Shown: one piece after another, positions 39,760 to 48,597 of the stretch
How positions within the stretch are numbered: position 1 is the stretch's first letter
How the letters are laid out: every line of letters begins with the position of its first letter
Origin: CAYVUM01 sp964619055
GTDB taxonomy: Bacteria; Pseudomonadota; Alphaproteobacteria; Rhodospirillales; Defluviicoccaceae
Direction of reading: 5' to 3'
Assembly (NCBI GenBank): GCA_964619055.1
Contig: CAZUDB010000001.1
Location: 1-64,000 of the forward strand
DNA: 64,000 bases
Notes under the pieces: generated by a model
What the model was told of the DNA's origin: nothing
Seen by the model: only the letters and a program-made list of their open reading frames with translations
Databases searched by the model: none
Translations under genes and position numbers: made by a program

Positions 39760-40209
39760 GTGACCGAGGTCGCGTTCTACCACCTAATCGCGCGACCGCT
39801 CGAAGCGGTGCTGCCGAGGCTTCTGGAAAAAGCGCTGAAGGTCGGTAAGCGCGGCGTCGTCATCGCCCGCTCCACGGAGCGCGTTGAGGCGCTGGTCACC
39901 GCACTTTGGACGTACGATCACGGCTCCTGGTTGCCGCATGGAAGTGCGGCGGACGGCCGCGGTCCTGATCAGCCCATCTGGCTTACGGCCGGTACCGATG
40001 TCCCGAACGGTGCCGATTTTCTCTTCCTTGTGGATGGCGCCGATTGCAGCCACTTGGCTGACTTCGAGCGGTGCTTCGACCTGTTCGACGGTAACGATGC
40101 CGACGCGGTGGCCGCGGCGCGGCAGCGGTGGCAATCCCGACGGTCTGCCGGCTACGCCCTGACGTACTGGCAGCAGTCCAACACCGGCGCCTGGATCAAA
40201 AAAGCGTAA
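39760..40209 (+). CDS. holC: DNA polymerase III chi subunit
   Basis: The product is 149 aa with a GTG start. It begins VAFYHLIARPLEAVLPRLLEKAL, the HolC pattern, followed by RGVVIARSTERVEALVTALWTYDHGSWLPHG and QPIWLTAG. Chi links the clamp loader to single-strand-binding protein at the replication fork. The pepA-holC order is common in proteobacteria and supports the call. It is convergent with the mannose-1-phosphate guanylyltransferase gene, 15 bases away. Confidence 0.93.
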   Translation: MTEVAFYHLIARPLEAVLPRLLEKALKVGKRGVVIARSTERVEALVTALWTYDHGSWLPHGSAADGRGPDQPIWLTAGTDVPNGADFLFLVDGADCSHLADFERCFDLFDGNDADAVAAARQRWQSRRSAGYALTYWQQSNTGAWIKKA

Positions 40210-40224
40210 GAAAAACGGCCTGGG

Positions 40225-41712
40225 TCAATCCGCGGCCACCCTGCCGTATTTGTCATCGAAGCGTACGATATCGTCCTCACCCAGATAACCACCCGACTGC
40301 ACCTCAATCATTCGCAGTGGCACACGACCGGGGTTTTCCAAGCAGTGCGGCGTATTGTGGGGGATGTAGGTGGATTGATCCTCGGTCAGGTAGAAGAATT
40401 CCTCGCCCTTCGTAACCTTGGCCGTCCCGCTGACCACGATCCAATGCTCCGCGCGATGATGGTGCATCTGCAGGCTGAGCTTGTGCCCGGCCTTTACCGT
40501 GATCTGCTTGACCTGAAACCGGCTCCCATAGTCGATCTGCTGATACCAGCCCCAGGGCCGATAAACCTTGGTGTGGATGTAGTGCTCGGTGCGCCCGGCG
40601 GTCTCAAGCCGTTTGACGAGATCTCGCACATCCTGAGCACGGTCGCGCGGCACCACCAGAACCACATCGTCGGTCGCCACAATGACCAGATCACGGACCC
40701 CGATGGCCGCCACCAAATTGTGTTCCGCCCGCACGTAACACCCGGCCACATCATCCAAAACCACGTCGCCGATGGTCGCATTGCCTTGATCGTCGTGGGA
40801 GGCCAGTTCCCACAGGGCCGACCAGGAACCGACGTCGCTCCAGCCGATATCCGCAGGAACCACCACACCACGGGTCGTGCGTTCCATGAGCGCGTAGTCG
40901 ACCGAGATCGACTCGATGGCGCCAAACGGCCCAGCCGCCAGGCGCACAAAATCCAAGTCCGTGTTGGCCGCCGCCAACGCCGCGCGGCAACCGGTCACGA
41001 TGGCTGGCGCCGTTGTCTCCAATTCCGCCAACACGCCCGCGATTGGAAACAGAAACACGCCGCTATTCCAAACATACTCACCGCTAGCGACGTAGGCCGC
41101 CGCCGTCTTGGAATCCGGCTTTTCGACGAAGCGATCGACCGCGAAACAGGCCTCGATTCCCTCCACTGCGGCGCCACTGCGGATGTAGCCATAGCCGGTT
41201 TCGGGTCGGCTGGGTGTGATGCCGAAGGTGACCATCGCACCCTGCAACGCGGCCGCGACCGCCGTTCTGATGGCGCGATGGAATCCGTCCACATCACTGA
41301 TGTGATGATCCGAGGGCAGGACCAACATCACGTCCTGCGCTGCAACCGTCGGCCGACCCGCAACGGCCGTGTCCGTCCGGTCGTCTCCACCATCGTTCGT
41401 TCGGGATTGTAGGAATGCCGCTGCTGCGGCCACGGCTGGCGCGGTGTTCCGGGCAACGGGTTCCAGCAGGATAGCCTGTGGAACGACGCCAATAGCCCGG
41501 AGTTGCTCCGCCACCTGGAAGCGATGGTCATCGTTACAGACGACGATCGGCGGGGCGAAATCCGGGCCGCTGACGCGCTTGACCGTGTTCTGCAGCATGG
41601 TGTCATCGGAGATAAGCGGCAGCAACTGCTTCGGCCGCAACGTCCTGGACATCGGCCACAGCCGGGTTCCGGCACCGCCCGACAGGATGACAGGGTGGAT
41701 CCGCACGGCCAT
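40225..41712 (-). CDS. manC: Mannose-1-phosphate guanylyltransferase / mannose-6-phosphate isomerase
   Basis: The product is 495 aa and bifunctional (AlgA/XanB/CpsB type). The N-terminal nucleotidyltransferase starts HPVILSGGAGTRLWPMSR, with FVEKPD and YVWNSGVFLF further on. The C-terminal cupin-type isomerase domain has KPGHKLSLQMHHHRAEHW-like sequence with the metal-binding histidines and TYIPHNTPHCLENPG. It makes GDP-mannose for surface polysaccharide. It is placed next to the sulfate-activation genes in the same direction, suggesting use for sulfated or complex exopolysaccharide (inference). Confidence 0.95.
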   Translation of the reverse strand: MAVRIHPVILSGGAGTRLWPMSRTLRPKQLLPLISDDTMLQNTVKRVSGPDFAPPIVVCNDDHRFQVAEQLRAIGVVPQAILLEPVARNTAPAVAAAAAFLQSRTNDGGDDRTDTAVAGRPTVAAQDVMLVLPSDHHISDVDGFHRAIRTAVAAALQGAMVTFGITPSRPETGYGYIRSGAAVEGIEACFAVDRFVEKPDSKTAAAYVASGEYVWNSGVFLFPIAGVLAELETTAPAIVTGCRAALAAANTDLDFVRLAAGPFGAIESISVDYALMERTTRGVVVPADIGWSDVGSWSALWELASHDDQGNATIGDVVLDDVAGCYVRAEHNLVAAIGVRDLVIVATDDVVLVVPRDRAQDVRDLVKRLETAGRTEHYIHTKVYRPWGWYQQIDYGSRFQVKQITVKAGHKLSLQMHHHRAEHWIVVSGTAKVTKGEEFFYLTEDQSTYIPHNTPHCLENPGRVPLRMIEVQSGGYLGEDDIVRFDDKYGRVAAD

Positions 41713-41727
41713 GATGGGCGAGCCCCC

Positions 41728-43632
41728 TTAGGATTTTGTGAGCGAGAACTTGGCCGTTACAAAATTAGCCAAATCCGAAATGCACTCGTCAACGGATTGG
41801 GTCGCCGTGTTAACATGGAGCTCCGGCAGTGCTGGCGGCTCATAGGGAGCCGATATGCCGGTGAACTCCTGAATCTCGCCCGCCCGCGCCCGTCGATACA
41901 GGCCCTTGGGATCACGCTGCTCACAGGTTTTCAAGTCGGCGTCCACATAGACTTCGTGGAAGAACTCAGGAGCCAGGGAGCGCACCCGGTCACGATCGGA
42001 GCGATAAGGCGATATGAATGACGTGATAACAAGGAAGCCGGCTCGCGAGAACAATGCCGCCGCCTGACCAACGCGTCGAATGTTCTCGACCCGATCCTCC
42101 GGCGAAAAGCCGAGGTCGGCGTTGAGGCCGTGGCGCACGTTGTCACCATCCAGGACGTAGACGTGGTAACCCTTGCGAAATAGGAATTGTTCCAACGAGA
42201 ACGCGAGTGTTGATTTGCCTGACCCGGAAAGGCCGGTCATCCACAGAATGCCGCTCTTGTGCCCGTTGACCTTCCAGCGCTCCTCTAATTCGACCCGGTG
42301 CTCGACGCGGTAAATGTTGGTCGCTCGTTGGAGCTGGCCAGGCCGCTGATCGGCATAGCCATCCATATTGATCAAACCGCCGCCGACGATGTCGAAGTCC
42401 TCGACGAGAACAAAGCGGCCGGTGTGCATGTTCTGCTCGAACGGATCGACGGCTAGCTGGCCGCGGGTGCGGATCACGACCTCAGCAACCGAGTTGCGTT
42501 CAACCTTTTCCGCTTCGCCCGAACCCAGGTCGCTTACATCGATGACCTTTTCGATCTTTTCGATCTCGACAAGATGCTCGCTGGTGTTGAGTTTCAACTT
42601 ATAGCGCTTGCCTACTGTCAGAGGCTCGCGACCGAGCCAGAACACGCGGCCACGGAACACGTTGGTTAGCATAGGCGCGTTTTGCGCATGGCTCGCGATC
42701 TCGCCGCGCTCAACAAAAATCTGCTCGCTGAGGGTAATGCCAACAGACTGGCCGGCGCGAACCGCCATCACGGGTTCCGCCTCGGGCCAATTTTCAATGC
42801 TGGCCACTCGAACAGTCATGTTCGATGGCGAGAACAGGATTTCATCACCGCGGCGTAAATGGCCGCTTTCGATCCGGCCGGCGATGATCCGGCGATCGTC
42901 GAACTTGTACACGTCCTGGACCGGGAAACGCAGCGGCAACTCCAGAGGCGCCACCGGCGGCTGGAATGTATCGAGCCCGCTCGTAATCGTCGTGCCATCG
43001 TACCAAGCCATGGTCGTGGACGGATAGACGATGTTGTCGCCATGACGAGCGGATATCGGCACAATCGAGGTGTGGGCCAAGTCAATGCCCAAATCGGAGA
43101 GGTAATCCTTGACCTCGGACGCCACCTCCTGGAACCGCGCCTCAGAATGCTCAACCAAATCCATCTTGTTAATGGCCACCAGAACCTGATGAATGCCGAG
43201 AAGATGGAGCAAGTAGGCGTGGCGTCGCGTTTGCTCCTGCACCCCTTCGCGCGCGTCAACGACCAACACGGCCGCATCCGCCTGGGCAGCGCCGGAAACC
43301 ATGTTCTTCAAGAACTCACGATGCCCCGGTGCGTCGATCATGACGTAGTCACGCACGGCAGTCTTAAACCAGATGTAAGAGACGTCGATCGTGATGCCTT
43401 GGTCGCGCTCCGCCTTGAGCGCATCCATTAGAAACGCCCATTCGAACGGCATGCCGCGCCGTTCGCACATGGCCCGGATCGCCTCCACCTTGCCTTCGGG
43501 CAGTGATCCGGTGTCGTGGAACAGCCGGCCAATCACGGTCGACTTACCATGGTCCACGTGGCCCACGATCACAATTTTCAACGGCGGGGTTGTCTTGATC
43601 CCCGCATCGAGCGTCGGCTGTACCTCGTTCAT
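41728..43632 (-). CDS. cysNC: Sulfate adenylyltransferase subunit 1 / adenylylsulfate kinase fusion
   Basis: The product is 634 aa. The N-terminal ~430 residues are CysN, an EF-Tu-like GTPase with IVGHVDHGKSTVIGRLF, IDAPGHREFLKNM and AINKMDLV. The C-terminal ~200 residues are CysC, with ILWMTGLSGSGKSTLAFSLE and DGDNVRHGLNADLGFS. Together with CysD it turns sulfate and ATP into APS and then PAPS. Fusion of CysN and CysC is common (NodQ-type). It lies 15 bases after cysD, in one operon. Confidence 0.97.
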   Translation of the reverse strand: MNEVQPTLDAGIKTTPPLKIVIVGHVDHGKSTVIGRLFHDTGSLPEGKVEAIRAMCERRGMPFEWAFLMDALKAERDQGITIDVSYIWFKTAVRDYVMIDAPGHREFLKNMVSGAAQADAAVLVVDAREGVQEQTRRHAYLLHLLGIHQVLVAINKMDLVEHSEARFQEVASEVKDYLSDLGIDLAHTSIVPISARHGDNIVYPSTTMAWYDGTTITSGLDTFQPPVAPLELPLRFPVQDVYKFDDRRIIAGRIESGHLRRGDEILFSPSNMTVRVASIENWPEAEPVMAVRAGQSVGITLSEQIFVERGEIASHAQNAPMLTNVFRGRVFWLGREPLTVGKRYKLKLNTSEHLVEIEKIEKVIDVSDLGSGEAEKVERNSVAEVVIRTRGQLAVDPFEQNMHTGRFVLVEDFDIVGGGLINMDGYADQRPGQLQRATNIYRVEHRVELEERWKVNGHKSGILWMTGLSGSGKSTLAFSLEQFLFRKGYHVYVLDGDNVRHGLNADLGFSPEDRVENIRRVGQAAALFSRAGFLVITSFISPYRSDRDRVRSLAPEFFHEVYVDADLKTCEQRDPKGLYRRARAGEIQEFTGISAPYEPPALPELHVNTATQSVDECISDLANFVTAKFSLTKS

Positions 43633-43647
43633 CGGTAAATCCCTCGC

Positions 43648-44454
43648 CTACATATAGCCGGACGCTCGTAAGCGTTCGAACGCATCTTCGGACTCGTGAT
43701 CCATGGCCCGCCCTGAGCGTTCGGCGACGCGTGTTGTCCGTAGTTCCTCGATGATCTCGTCGAGGGTGGATGCGTTGCTGTCCACGGGAAAGGTGATGTC
43801 CTGATCGCCCAGGGAGCGATACCGCTTACCGTTCTTGGCGTAGTACAAGTTGACGAGAGGAATGTTCTCGCGCCGGATGTAAAGCCAGATGTCGAGTTCG
43901 CTCCAATGCAGGATCGGATGAACGCGGAGGTGGGTACCCGGCGGAAAATCGGTTTTGTACTGGTCCCAGAATTCCGGGGGTTGGTCGCGGAAGTCCCACT
44001 TGTTTTCTTCACCCCGAGGGCTGAACACGCGCTCCTTAGCACGCGTGCCCTCCTCATCCCGCCGGATGCCGGCAAAAAGACCGTTCCAGCCTTCCGTCGC
44101 CAACAACGCCTTTAAGCCTGCGGTCTTACGTGCGGCTGAGCGTGCCGCTGGCGGCAGCGTCGGGTCCATCTCTTCCACCGGGGGGCAAAACCCGACCTTC
44201 AGATCAAGGTCCCATTCTTTTGCGTAAAATGTTCTGTGTTCATACATTTCAGGGAATTTCTTCTCCGTGTCCACATGGACGACCGGGAAGGGAACGTGCC
44301 CTAAGAAGGCCTTGCGGGCCATCCACAGCATCGCATTGGAGTCCTTGCCAAGTGACCATAGCATGGCAACGTTATCGATTCGGTTAAAGGCCTCGCGCAG
44401 GATGAAAATCGTCCTGTTTTCAAGGACATCCAAATGATCCATGGGTAAGCTCAT
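43648..44454 (-). CDS. cysD: Sulfate adenylyltransferase subunit 2
   Basis: The product is 268 aa, shorter than the ~300 aa enterobacterial CysD but normal for the NodP type. The PP-loop is MLWSLGKDSNAMLWMARKAF (Ser-Leu-Gly-Lys-Asp-Ser where many have SGGKDS). FPVVHVDTEKKFPEM and the C-terminal HPILHWSELDIWLYI, LYYAKNGKRYRSLGD and SEDAFERLRASGYM are conserved. It carries out the ATP-sulfurylase reaction with CysN as GTPase partner. It is the first gene of this minus-strand pair. Confidence 0.96.
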   Translation of the reverse strand: MSLPMDHLDVLENRTIFILREAFNRIDNVAMLWSLGKDSNAMLWMARKAFLGHVPFPVVHVDTEKKFPEMYEHRTFYAKEWDLDLKVGFCPPVEEMDPTLPPAARSAARKTAGLKALLATEGWNGLFAGIRRDEEGTRAKERVFSPRGEENKWDFRDQPPEFWDQYKTDFPPGTHLRVHPILHWSELDIWLYIRRENIPLVNLYYAKNGKRYRSLGDQDITFPVDSNASTLDEIIEELRTTRVAERSGRAMDHESEDAFERLRASGYM

Positions 44455-44610
44455 AGGCTGTTGACGGAGGGCACGAGTCGACTGGCGGCACTCTTACCAG
44501 AATCAACTTCGCGAAGTCCACAATCGCATTGCACCTGCGAACACGGTGTTATGCTCGCACGTGCCTTTCACGTTCGTAAAGATGGTGAGCCGGACGCCCT
44601 GGCCTGCCCA

Positions 44611-44644
44611 CAAAAAAAACCGTGGTGTGGGGTGGTTACACCAC
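44611..44644 (-). terminator. Rho-independent terminator of the 3-hydroxyacyl-CoA dehydrogenase gene
   Basis: On the minus strand GTGGTGT (44644-44638) pairs perfectly with ACACCAC (44628-44622) around a 9-base loop. After the short sequence GG, a run of eight T (44619-44612) follows. The stem includes the TAA stop codon of the upstream gene (44638-44636), so the terminator overlaps the end of the reading frame. Confidence 0.75.
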
Positions 44645-45532
44645 CGGACGCATCAATTGCGGGTTTTGCACCGGCGGCTTCTGTCCATAGTCATAGAAGC
44701 CCTTTCCGGACTTGCGTCCCAGATAGCCCAGTTGGACCAGCCTGGTCAGGGTGTGCGGCGGCGCGTGGTGCTCATGGCGCACATCCATAAAGATATTGAG
44801 GGCCATGGCCTCGACCACGTCCAAGCCGATGTAATCGGCCAACTCGAAGGGGCCCATGGGATGGGCGGCGCCCGACTTCATGGCATGGTCGATGTCTTCG
44901 ATCGTACCGGTGCCTCGCTCCAGCATCCGGATCGCATTCAGCATGTAAGGGGTTAGCAGACGGTTGACGATGAATCCGGTCGTGTCCTGCACGATCACCG
45001 GATCCTTTTCTATGGCCTTGCAAAACTCATCCAATGCTTCGATCGCTTCGTCGGATGTTTCGAAGGCGTGAATGATCTCGACCAATTTCATGACCGGCGC
45101 CGGATTGAAGAAATGCAGGCCGGCGATGCGCCCTCGCTCCTTGCAAACGGCCATCATCGCCGTCACGGAGAGTGTGGACGTGTTGGTCGTGAGCAGCGCG
45201 TCCGCGCGGCAAACGTCCTCCAGCCGGCGAAACAACTCCCTCTTGGTTTCCAGGTCCTCGATGATCGATTCAATCACCAAGTCTGCGTCCGCCAGTTCCG
45301 CTTCCACCGTGGTGAAGGAAATCCGCTCCATGATGCCGTCCTTAACGGCGCCTTCCATCTTGCCGCGCTCGACCATTTTGGCGAGACCTTTGTCGAGCGT
45401 GCCCTGGGCGCGGTCGGTGCTGCCCGGAGTCGCCTTCACGGCGATGACCTGATATCCCGCCTGCGCGCAGACGTGCGCAATGCCGAGCCCCATGGTTCCG
45501 GTCCCTACGATTCCGACGGTTTTGATGGCCAT
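44636..45532 (-). CDS. hbd: 3-hydroxybutyryl-CoA dehydrogenase
   Basis: The product is 298 aa, a normal length. The NAD-binding motif is VGIVGTGTMGLGIAHVCAQAG. ESIIEDLETKRELFRRLE and LHFFNPAPVMKLVEII (with the catalytic His in HFFNP) follow, and the dimerisation domain has FIVNRLLTPYMLNAI and GAAHPMGPFELADYIGLD. It interconverts acetoacetyl-CoA and 3-hydroxybutyryl-CoA in fatty acid or butyrate/PHB metabolism. The nearby phaR gene for PHA regulation fits this context. A strong terminator lies at its end. Confidence 0.93.
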   Translation of the reverse strand: MAIKTVGIVGTGTMGLGIAHVCAQAGYQVIAVKATPGSTDRAQGTLDKGLAKMVERGKMEGAVKDGIMERISFTTVEAELADADLVIESIIEDLETKRELFRRLEDVCRADALLTTNTSTLSVTAMMAVCKERGRIAGLHFFNPAPVMKLVEIIHAFETSDEAIEALDEFCKAIEKDPVIVQDTTGFIVNRLLTPYMLNAIRMLERGTGTIEDIDHAMKSGAAHPMGPFELADYIGLDVVEAMALNIFMDVRHEHHAPPHTLTRLVQLGYLGRKSGKGFYDYGQKPPVQNPQLMRPVV

Positions 45533-46069
45533 TCGGTTGATCTCCCTCCCTCGCCACTCGCGCCTGCGCCCGTTGTCCGCACCTCGCCAGCGGCTTGGCG
45601 CGCGTCGACGTTATCGTGCCGCAGTTGCGAAGAGCAGTTGCGATATTCGCCAAATTCGCGGGTTTCACCGAATCAGTCAAGCAGAACAGCACGCCAGACT
45701 CAGCTACGGCGGCAACAAATCCCTTCGGCAAGTGCGAACATGACCGGTATCCAATTCCATCGATACGGCTGACGGGTGCCGCCCGGAATCGACCCTTGGG
45801 CGTTTAAGATACGCTCTCAAAATGCTAATGCTGCCGCATTCGCGTTCTGAGACGAGGCTTTGCCATGAGATCTGGAGCACGCTGAAAGTGGTGAAAACTG
45901 CCCCAACACGCATCCCAGCGCTAGCTTTGAGAGCGCTTGCGACGTTTTTTCACGATGTTGGCAATGCACTCATTGCAATGCAGCAAATTTTTGCGGTAGT
46001 TTATTGTGCGGTCGTTTTACGGCAGACGCTGCGGATGCCGGGCGGCGCTTCGTTCGAAGGCGATTGATC
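45533..46069. other. Gap upstream of phaR, 537 bases
   Basis: Divergent upstream region of hbd and phaR. No coding sequence with family features was found. The part at 45930-46050 is AT-rich and includes the TGC/GCA-rich site annotated separately; the hbd-proximal 300 bases show nothing I can name. Confidence 0.45.
45958..45994 (+). promoter_or_regulatory. TGC/GCA-rich candidate PhaR operator
   Basis: The stretch has repeated GCAATGC, ATTGCAAT and TGCAGC units within 37 bases, with TGCA at 45964-45967 and again at 45973-45976 across a five-base spacer. PhaR of Paracoccus and Rhodobacter binds TGC-rich sites of the CTGC-N3/4-GCAG kind and represses its own gene. The position, about 80-110 bases before the phaR ATG, suits autoregulation. 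This is a pattern match plus context, not proof. Confidence 0.45.
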
Positions 46070-46693
46070 ATGGATGACGGAGTGAGGCCATCTGCGGTTC
46101 ACCGGGACCGTAAAGAGACGCCGATAACCATTAAGAAGTACGCCAACCGACGGCTCTACAATACGGCGACCAGCAGTTATGTAACGCTCGACAACCTCGC
46201 ATCAATGGTCAAGTCGGGGGCTGACTTCGTTGTTTACGACGCCAAGTCCGGCGAAGACATCACCCGCTCAGTCTTGACACATATTATAGTCGAGGAAGAA
46301 TCCAAAGGTCAAAAACTGTTACCGGTCAACTTCCTCCGCCATCTTATCAGCTTTTACGGTGACAGCCTTCAGGTTCTGGTGCCGCGCTACTTGGACCACA
46401 CTATGCATTCCTTTGCGAGAAACCAAGAACAAATGCGAGTGGTTATGCGGGAGACTTTGGATGGACTGAATCCTTTCAGTCAATTCGAAGAGATGAGCAA
46501 ACAAAACTTGGCGTTGTTTGAGAGCGCCATGAAAATGTTCGCACCGTTTTACGCCGAGACGACTGCAAAAGCTGAAAAGGACAACGGCCATACCGTCCGG
46601 ACTGCCGAGGAGCAGGTCGACGAACTGCGCGGTCGCCTGAACGAGATGCAACAACAGCTCGACCAGCTTCTGGCCAAAAAGTCCGCCGAGTAG
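46070..46693 (+). CDS. phaR: Polyhydroxyalkanoate synthesis repressor PhaR
   Basis: The product is 207 aa. The N-terminal PHB/PHA accumulation regulator DNA-binding domain is ITIKKYANRRLYNTATSSYVTL, followed by DFVVYDAKSGEDITRSVLTHIIVEEE. The central PHB-binding region has LPVNFLRHLISFYGDSL and MHSFARNQEQMR. The C-terminus is a coiled coil (VDELRGRLNEMQQQLDQLL). PhaR senses PHB granules and controls phasin genes and itself. The start at 46070 has GAAGG about ten bases upstream. Confidence 0.94.
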   Translation: MDDGVRPSAVHRDRKETPITIKKYANRRLYNTATSSYVTLDNLASMVKSGADFVVYDAKSGEDITRSVLTHIIVEEESKGQKLLPVNFLRHLISFYGDSLQVLVPRYLDHTMHSFARNQEQMRVVMRETLDGLNPFSQFEEMSKQNLALFESAMKMFAPFYAETTAKAEKDNGHTVRTAEEQVDELRGRLNEMQQQLDQLLAKKSAE

Positions 46694-47205
46694 ATCTGCT
46701 GCTACGGCAGGCGGTCTAGCCATGGCGTTGGTAGACGACCGCTGCGGCCTGCTCCACGCCAACGCGACTCGCGGTAACCAGCCAAATGCACGCTGCGCGA
46801 TCTGTAGTGGGCTGAGTGTGGTTCAAATTGACTGCGCCTGAGCCAAGTGGATGGTACGTTATAGCTCGGCGCTCTGAATCCATCCGGCACTTCAGACACC
46901 CGAATAGGCACTTTTTCTTTGGTGATAACTCACCCTATGGTTTTCCCTGTGCGTGTGATACGCTTTTGCATATTGGGGTAGTGACGCGCGGAGACGGGGC
47001 GACGAAAACGAAAGGTGGCCTGTAACTCTCGCAGCGGCGTCCCTAACAAGCCCTAAGATTAACACGTAGTGCGCGTGTTTGGGCATCGGTGCCGGGCGAG
47101 TATGCCTCCCCTGACAGTCGATGACCATTCATCCGATAAGAAACGCACAACGAACATATCGGCACGTAGCGCGTGGGCGAGGCACACTATCGGGAGTTAT
47201 GAACC
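46694..47205. other. Gap between phaR and the XRE regulator, 512 bases
   Basis: No gene, tRNA or repeat is supported here. Short open frames lack ribosome binding sites and family features. The right third (46910-47205) is AT-richer and presumably contains the regulator's promoter. Confidence 0.4.
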
Positions 47206-47604
47206 ATGGTTCCTTTTGATAATGACAAAAGCGCGGTTGAAAAGACCCCAGTTCGGGCGACTGACGTTGACCGCCACGTGGGAAGTCGTATCCGTGAGCG
47301 TCGGGTCATGTTGGGGTTGAGCCAACAGCAAATGGCCGACATGATTGGGGTAACCTATCAACAGGCCCATAAGTACGAACGTGGCATTAACCGCATCTCG
47401 GCAGGGCGGATCTATGAAATCGCCCAAGTGTTGCGGGTGCCTGTAAGCTACTTCTTTGACGGGATTGACGACACCTGCGGTGCGGATGAGTTGTCTATGC
47501 GGCAGCGGATGTGCCTGGAACTGGCGCGTAACTTTACGCAGATCCCGAGCGATCGTCATCGTGAAGCGCTCAGTCAACTGGCCCGGGCACTGGCCACGAA
47601 GTAA
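47206..47604 (+). CDS. XRE-family helix-turn-helix regulator
   Basis: The product is 132 aa. The HTH domain (about residues 24-82) reads RIRERRVMLGLSQQQMADMIGVTYQQAHKYERGINRISAGRIYEIAQVL, followed by VPVSYFFDG. The C-terminal ~45 residues (LSMRQRMCLELARNF to LARALATK) are helical. This short type is present in many alphaproteobacteria, often as several paralogues. Targets are not known. It is a single-gene unit. Confidence 0.9.
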   Translation: MVPFDNDKSAVEKTPVRATDVDRHVGSRIRERRVMLGLSQQQMADMIGVTYQQAHKYERGINRISAGRIYEIAQVLRVPVSYFFDGIDDTCGADELSMRQRMCLELARNFTQIPSDRHREALSQLARALATK

Positions 47605-47706
47605 CCGCATCCACCGATGTCGCCGCGTCGTTAACCAGCGCGGCGTGCGGTGACAATGAAATGCAGGTAGACGTTCAGGATTAGACGATTTGATCCTTGA
47701 ACGTGA

Positions 47707-48597
47707 TTATTGCAAGTTCGGTGTTACGTCAGCGGCTCTTATGTCCCTTGCGACACGAAAGCCGATTGCATAGCCACCGGCTTCTTCGTGTGTTCGGCTT
47801 CGCCAAGCTGAGCGCGCCGTCGACGGCAAGTAGTACCAGCTTCCGCCTCGAAGCACGCGGTGATGGCAAGCACTGTCAGACATGGGCGTTTGATCAATCC
47901 GGGCACGACCGTCCTTGGGCTGGCCAGCAAGGCTTGGCTTCCAACAGTCAAGCACCCATTCTAGCACATTTCCCGTCGTGTCATGGAGGCCGAAGGGGTT
48001 CGCCGGGAATTTGCCAACGGGCATGGTTCGCGTTCCGGCCCCGGAACCGCCGCATCCTCGACAATTGGCGAAGCCGGCACCGACGTCGTCCCCCCACCAG
48101 AAGCGGGTGAGCCGGTTGCCACGGTTGGCATAGGCCCACTCCGCCTCGGAGGGCAGGCGATAGCGTCGGCCGGTGCGCTCGCTAAGCCAAACGGCATAGG
48201 ATCGTGCGTTGCCGTGCGTAACGTTGATCACGGGACGCTGATCACGCCCCCAACCGTGGTCATCGGGCCGATGGCTGCATCCGTCGTCCGCTACGCACGC
48301 ATCCCACTCCCTAAAAGTCACCTCAAACCGACCGATGGCGAACGGTTCCGCGATCTCAACGGTTAGCGGCGGCCCCTCGTTCGGTCGCTCGGCTCCTGTG
48401 CCCATGACGAACCGACCGGCTGGGATCACAACCATTTGCGGACAATCGGCACAATCCTGAAAGGGCGCGCGACCCGCAACTGTGCCCGCTTCCGCCGTGA
48501 TCGCGAGATCCGCAGCGACGCCGGCGGCTGTGCTCGCCAGCCATACCGCCGCCCAGCCCGTAAGCGCGGGCCACAACGCGCTCAAGGCTCCGAGCAT
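47707..48597 (-). CDS. FGE-sulfatase-fold (SUMF1/EgtB/PvdO-like) exported protein
   Basis: The product is 296 aa with an N-terminal signal-like hydrophobic segment (LSALWPALTGWAAVWLAST). The FGE fold is clear: MVVIPAGRFVMGTGAERPNEGP, RLPSEAEWAYANRG, NPFGLHDTTGNVLEWVLDCW and RVLRGGSWYY, ending GFRVARD. The two active-site cysteines of true formylglycine-generating enzymes, expected after RGGS(F/W), are absent (YLPSTARSAWR). It is therefore probably not an FGE but a member of the broader family. It overlaps the queG end by 16 bases, so it is the last gene of that operon. Confidence 0.85.
   Translation of the reverse strand: MLGALSALWPALTGWAAVWLASTAAGVAADLAITAEAGTVAGRAPFQDCADCPQMVVIPAGRFVMGTGAERPNEGPPLTVEIAEPFAIGRFEVTFREWDACVADDGCSHRPDDHGWGRDQRPVINVTHGNARSYAVWLSERTGRRYRLPSEAEWAYANRGNRLTRFWWGDDVGAGFANCRGCGGSGAGTRTMPVGKFPANPFGLHDTTGNVLEWVLDCWKPSLAGQPKDGRARIDQTPMSDSACHHRVLRGGSWYYLPSTARSAWRSRTHEEAGGYAIGFRVARDIRAADVTPNLQ

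Noticed and set aside
46780..46840. tRNA-like sequence with GGTTCAAAT at 46820
   Set aside because: The bases around the loop do not form a T-stem, and no matching anticodon or acceptor stem was found.
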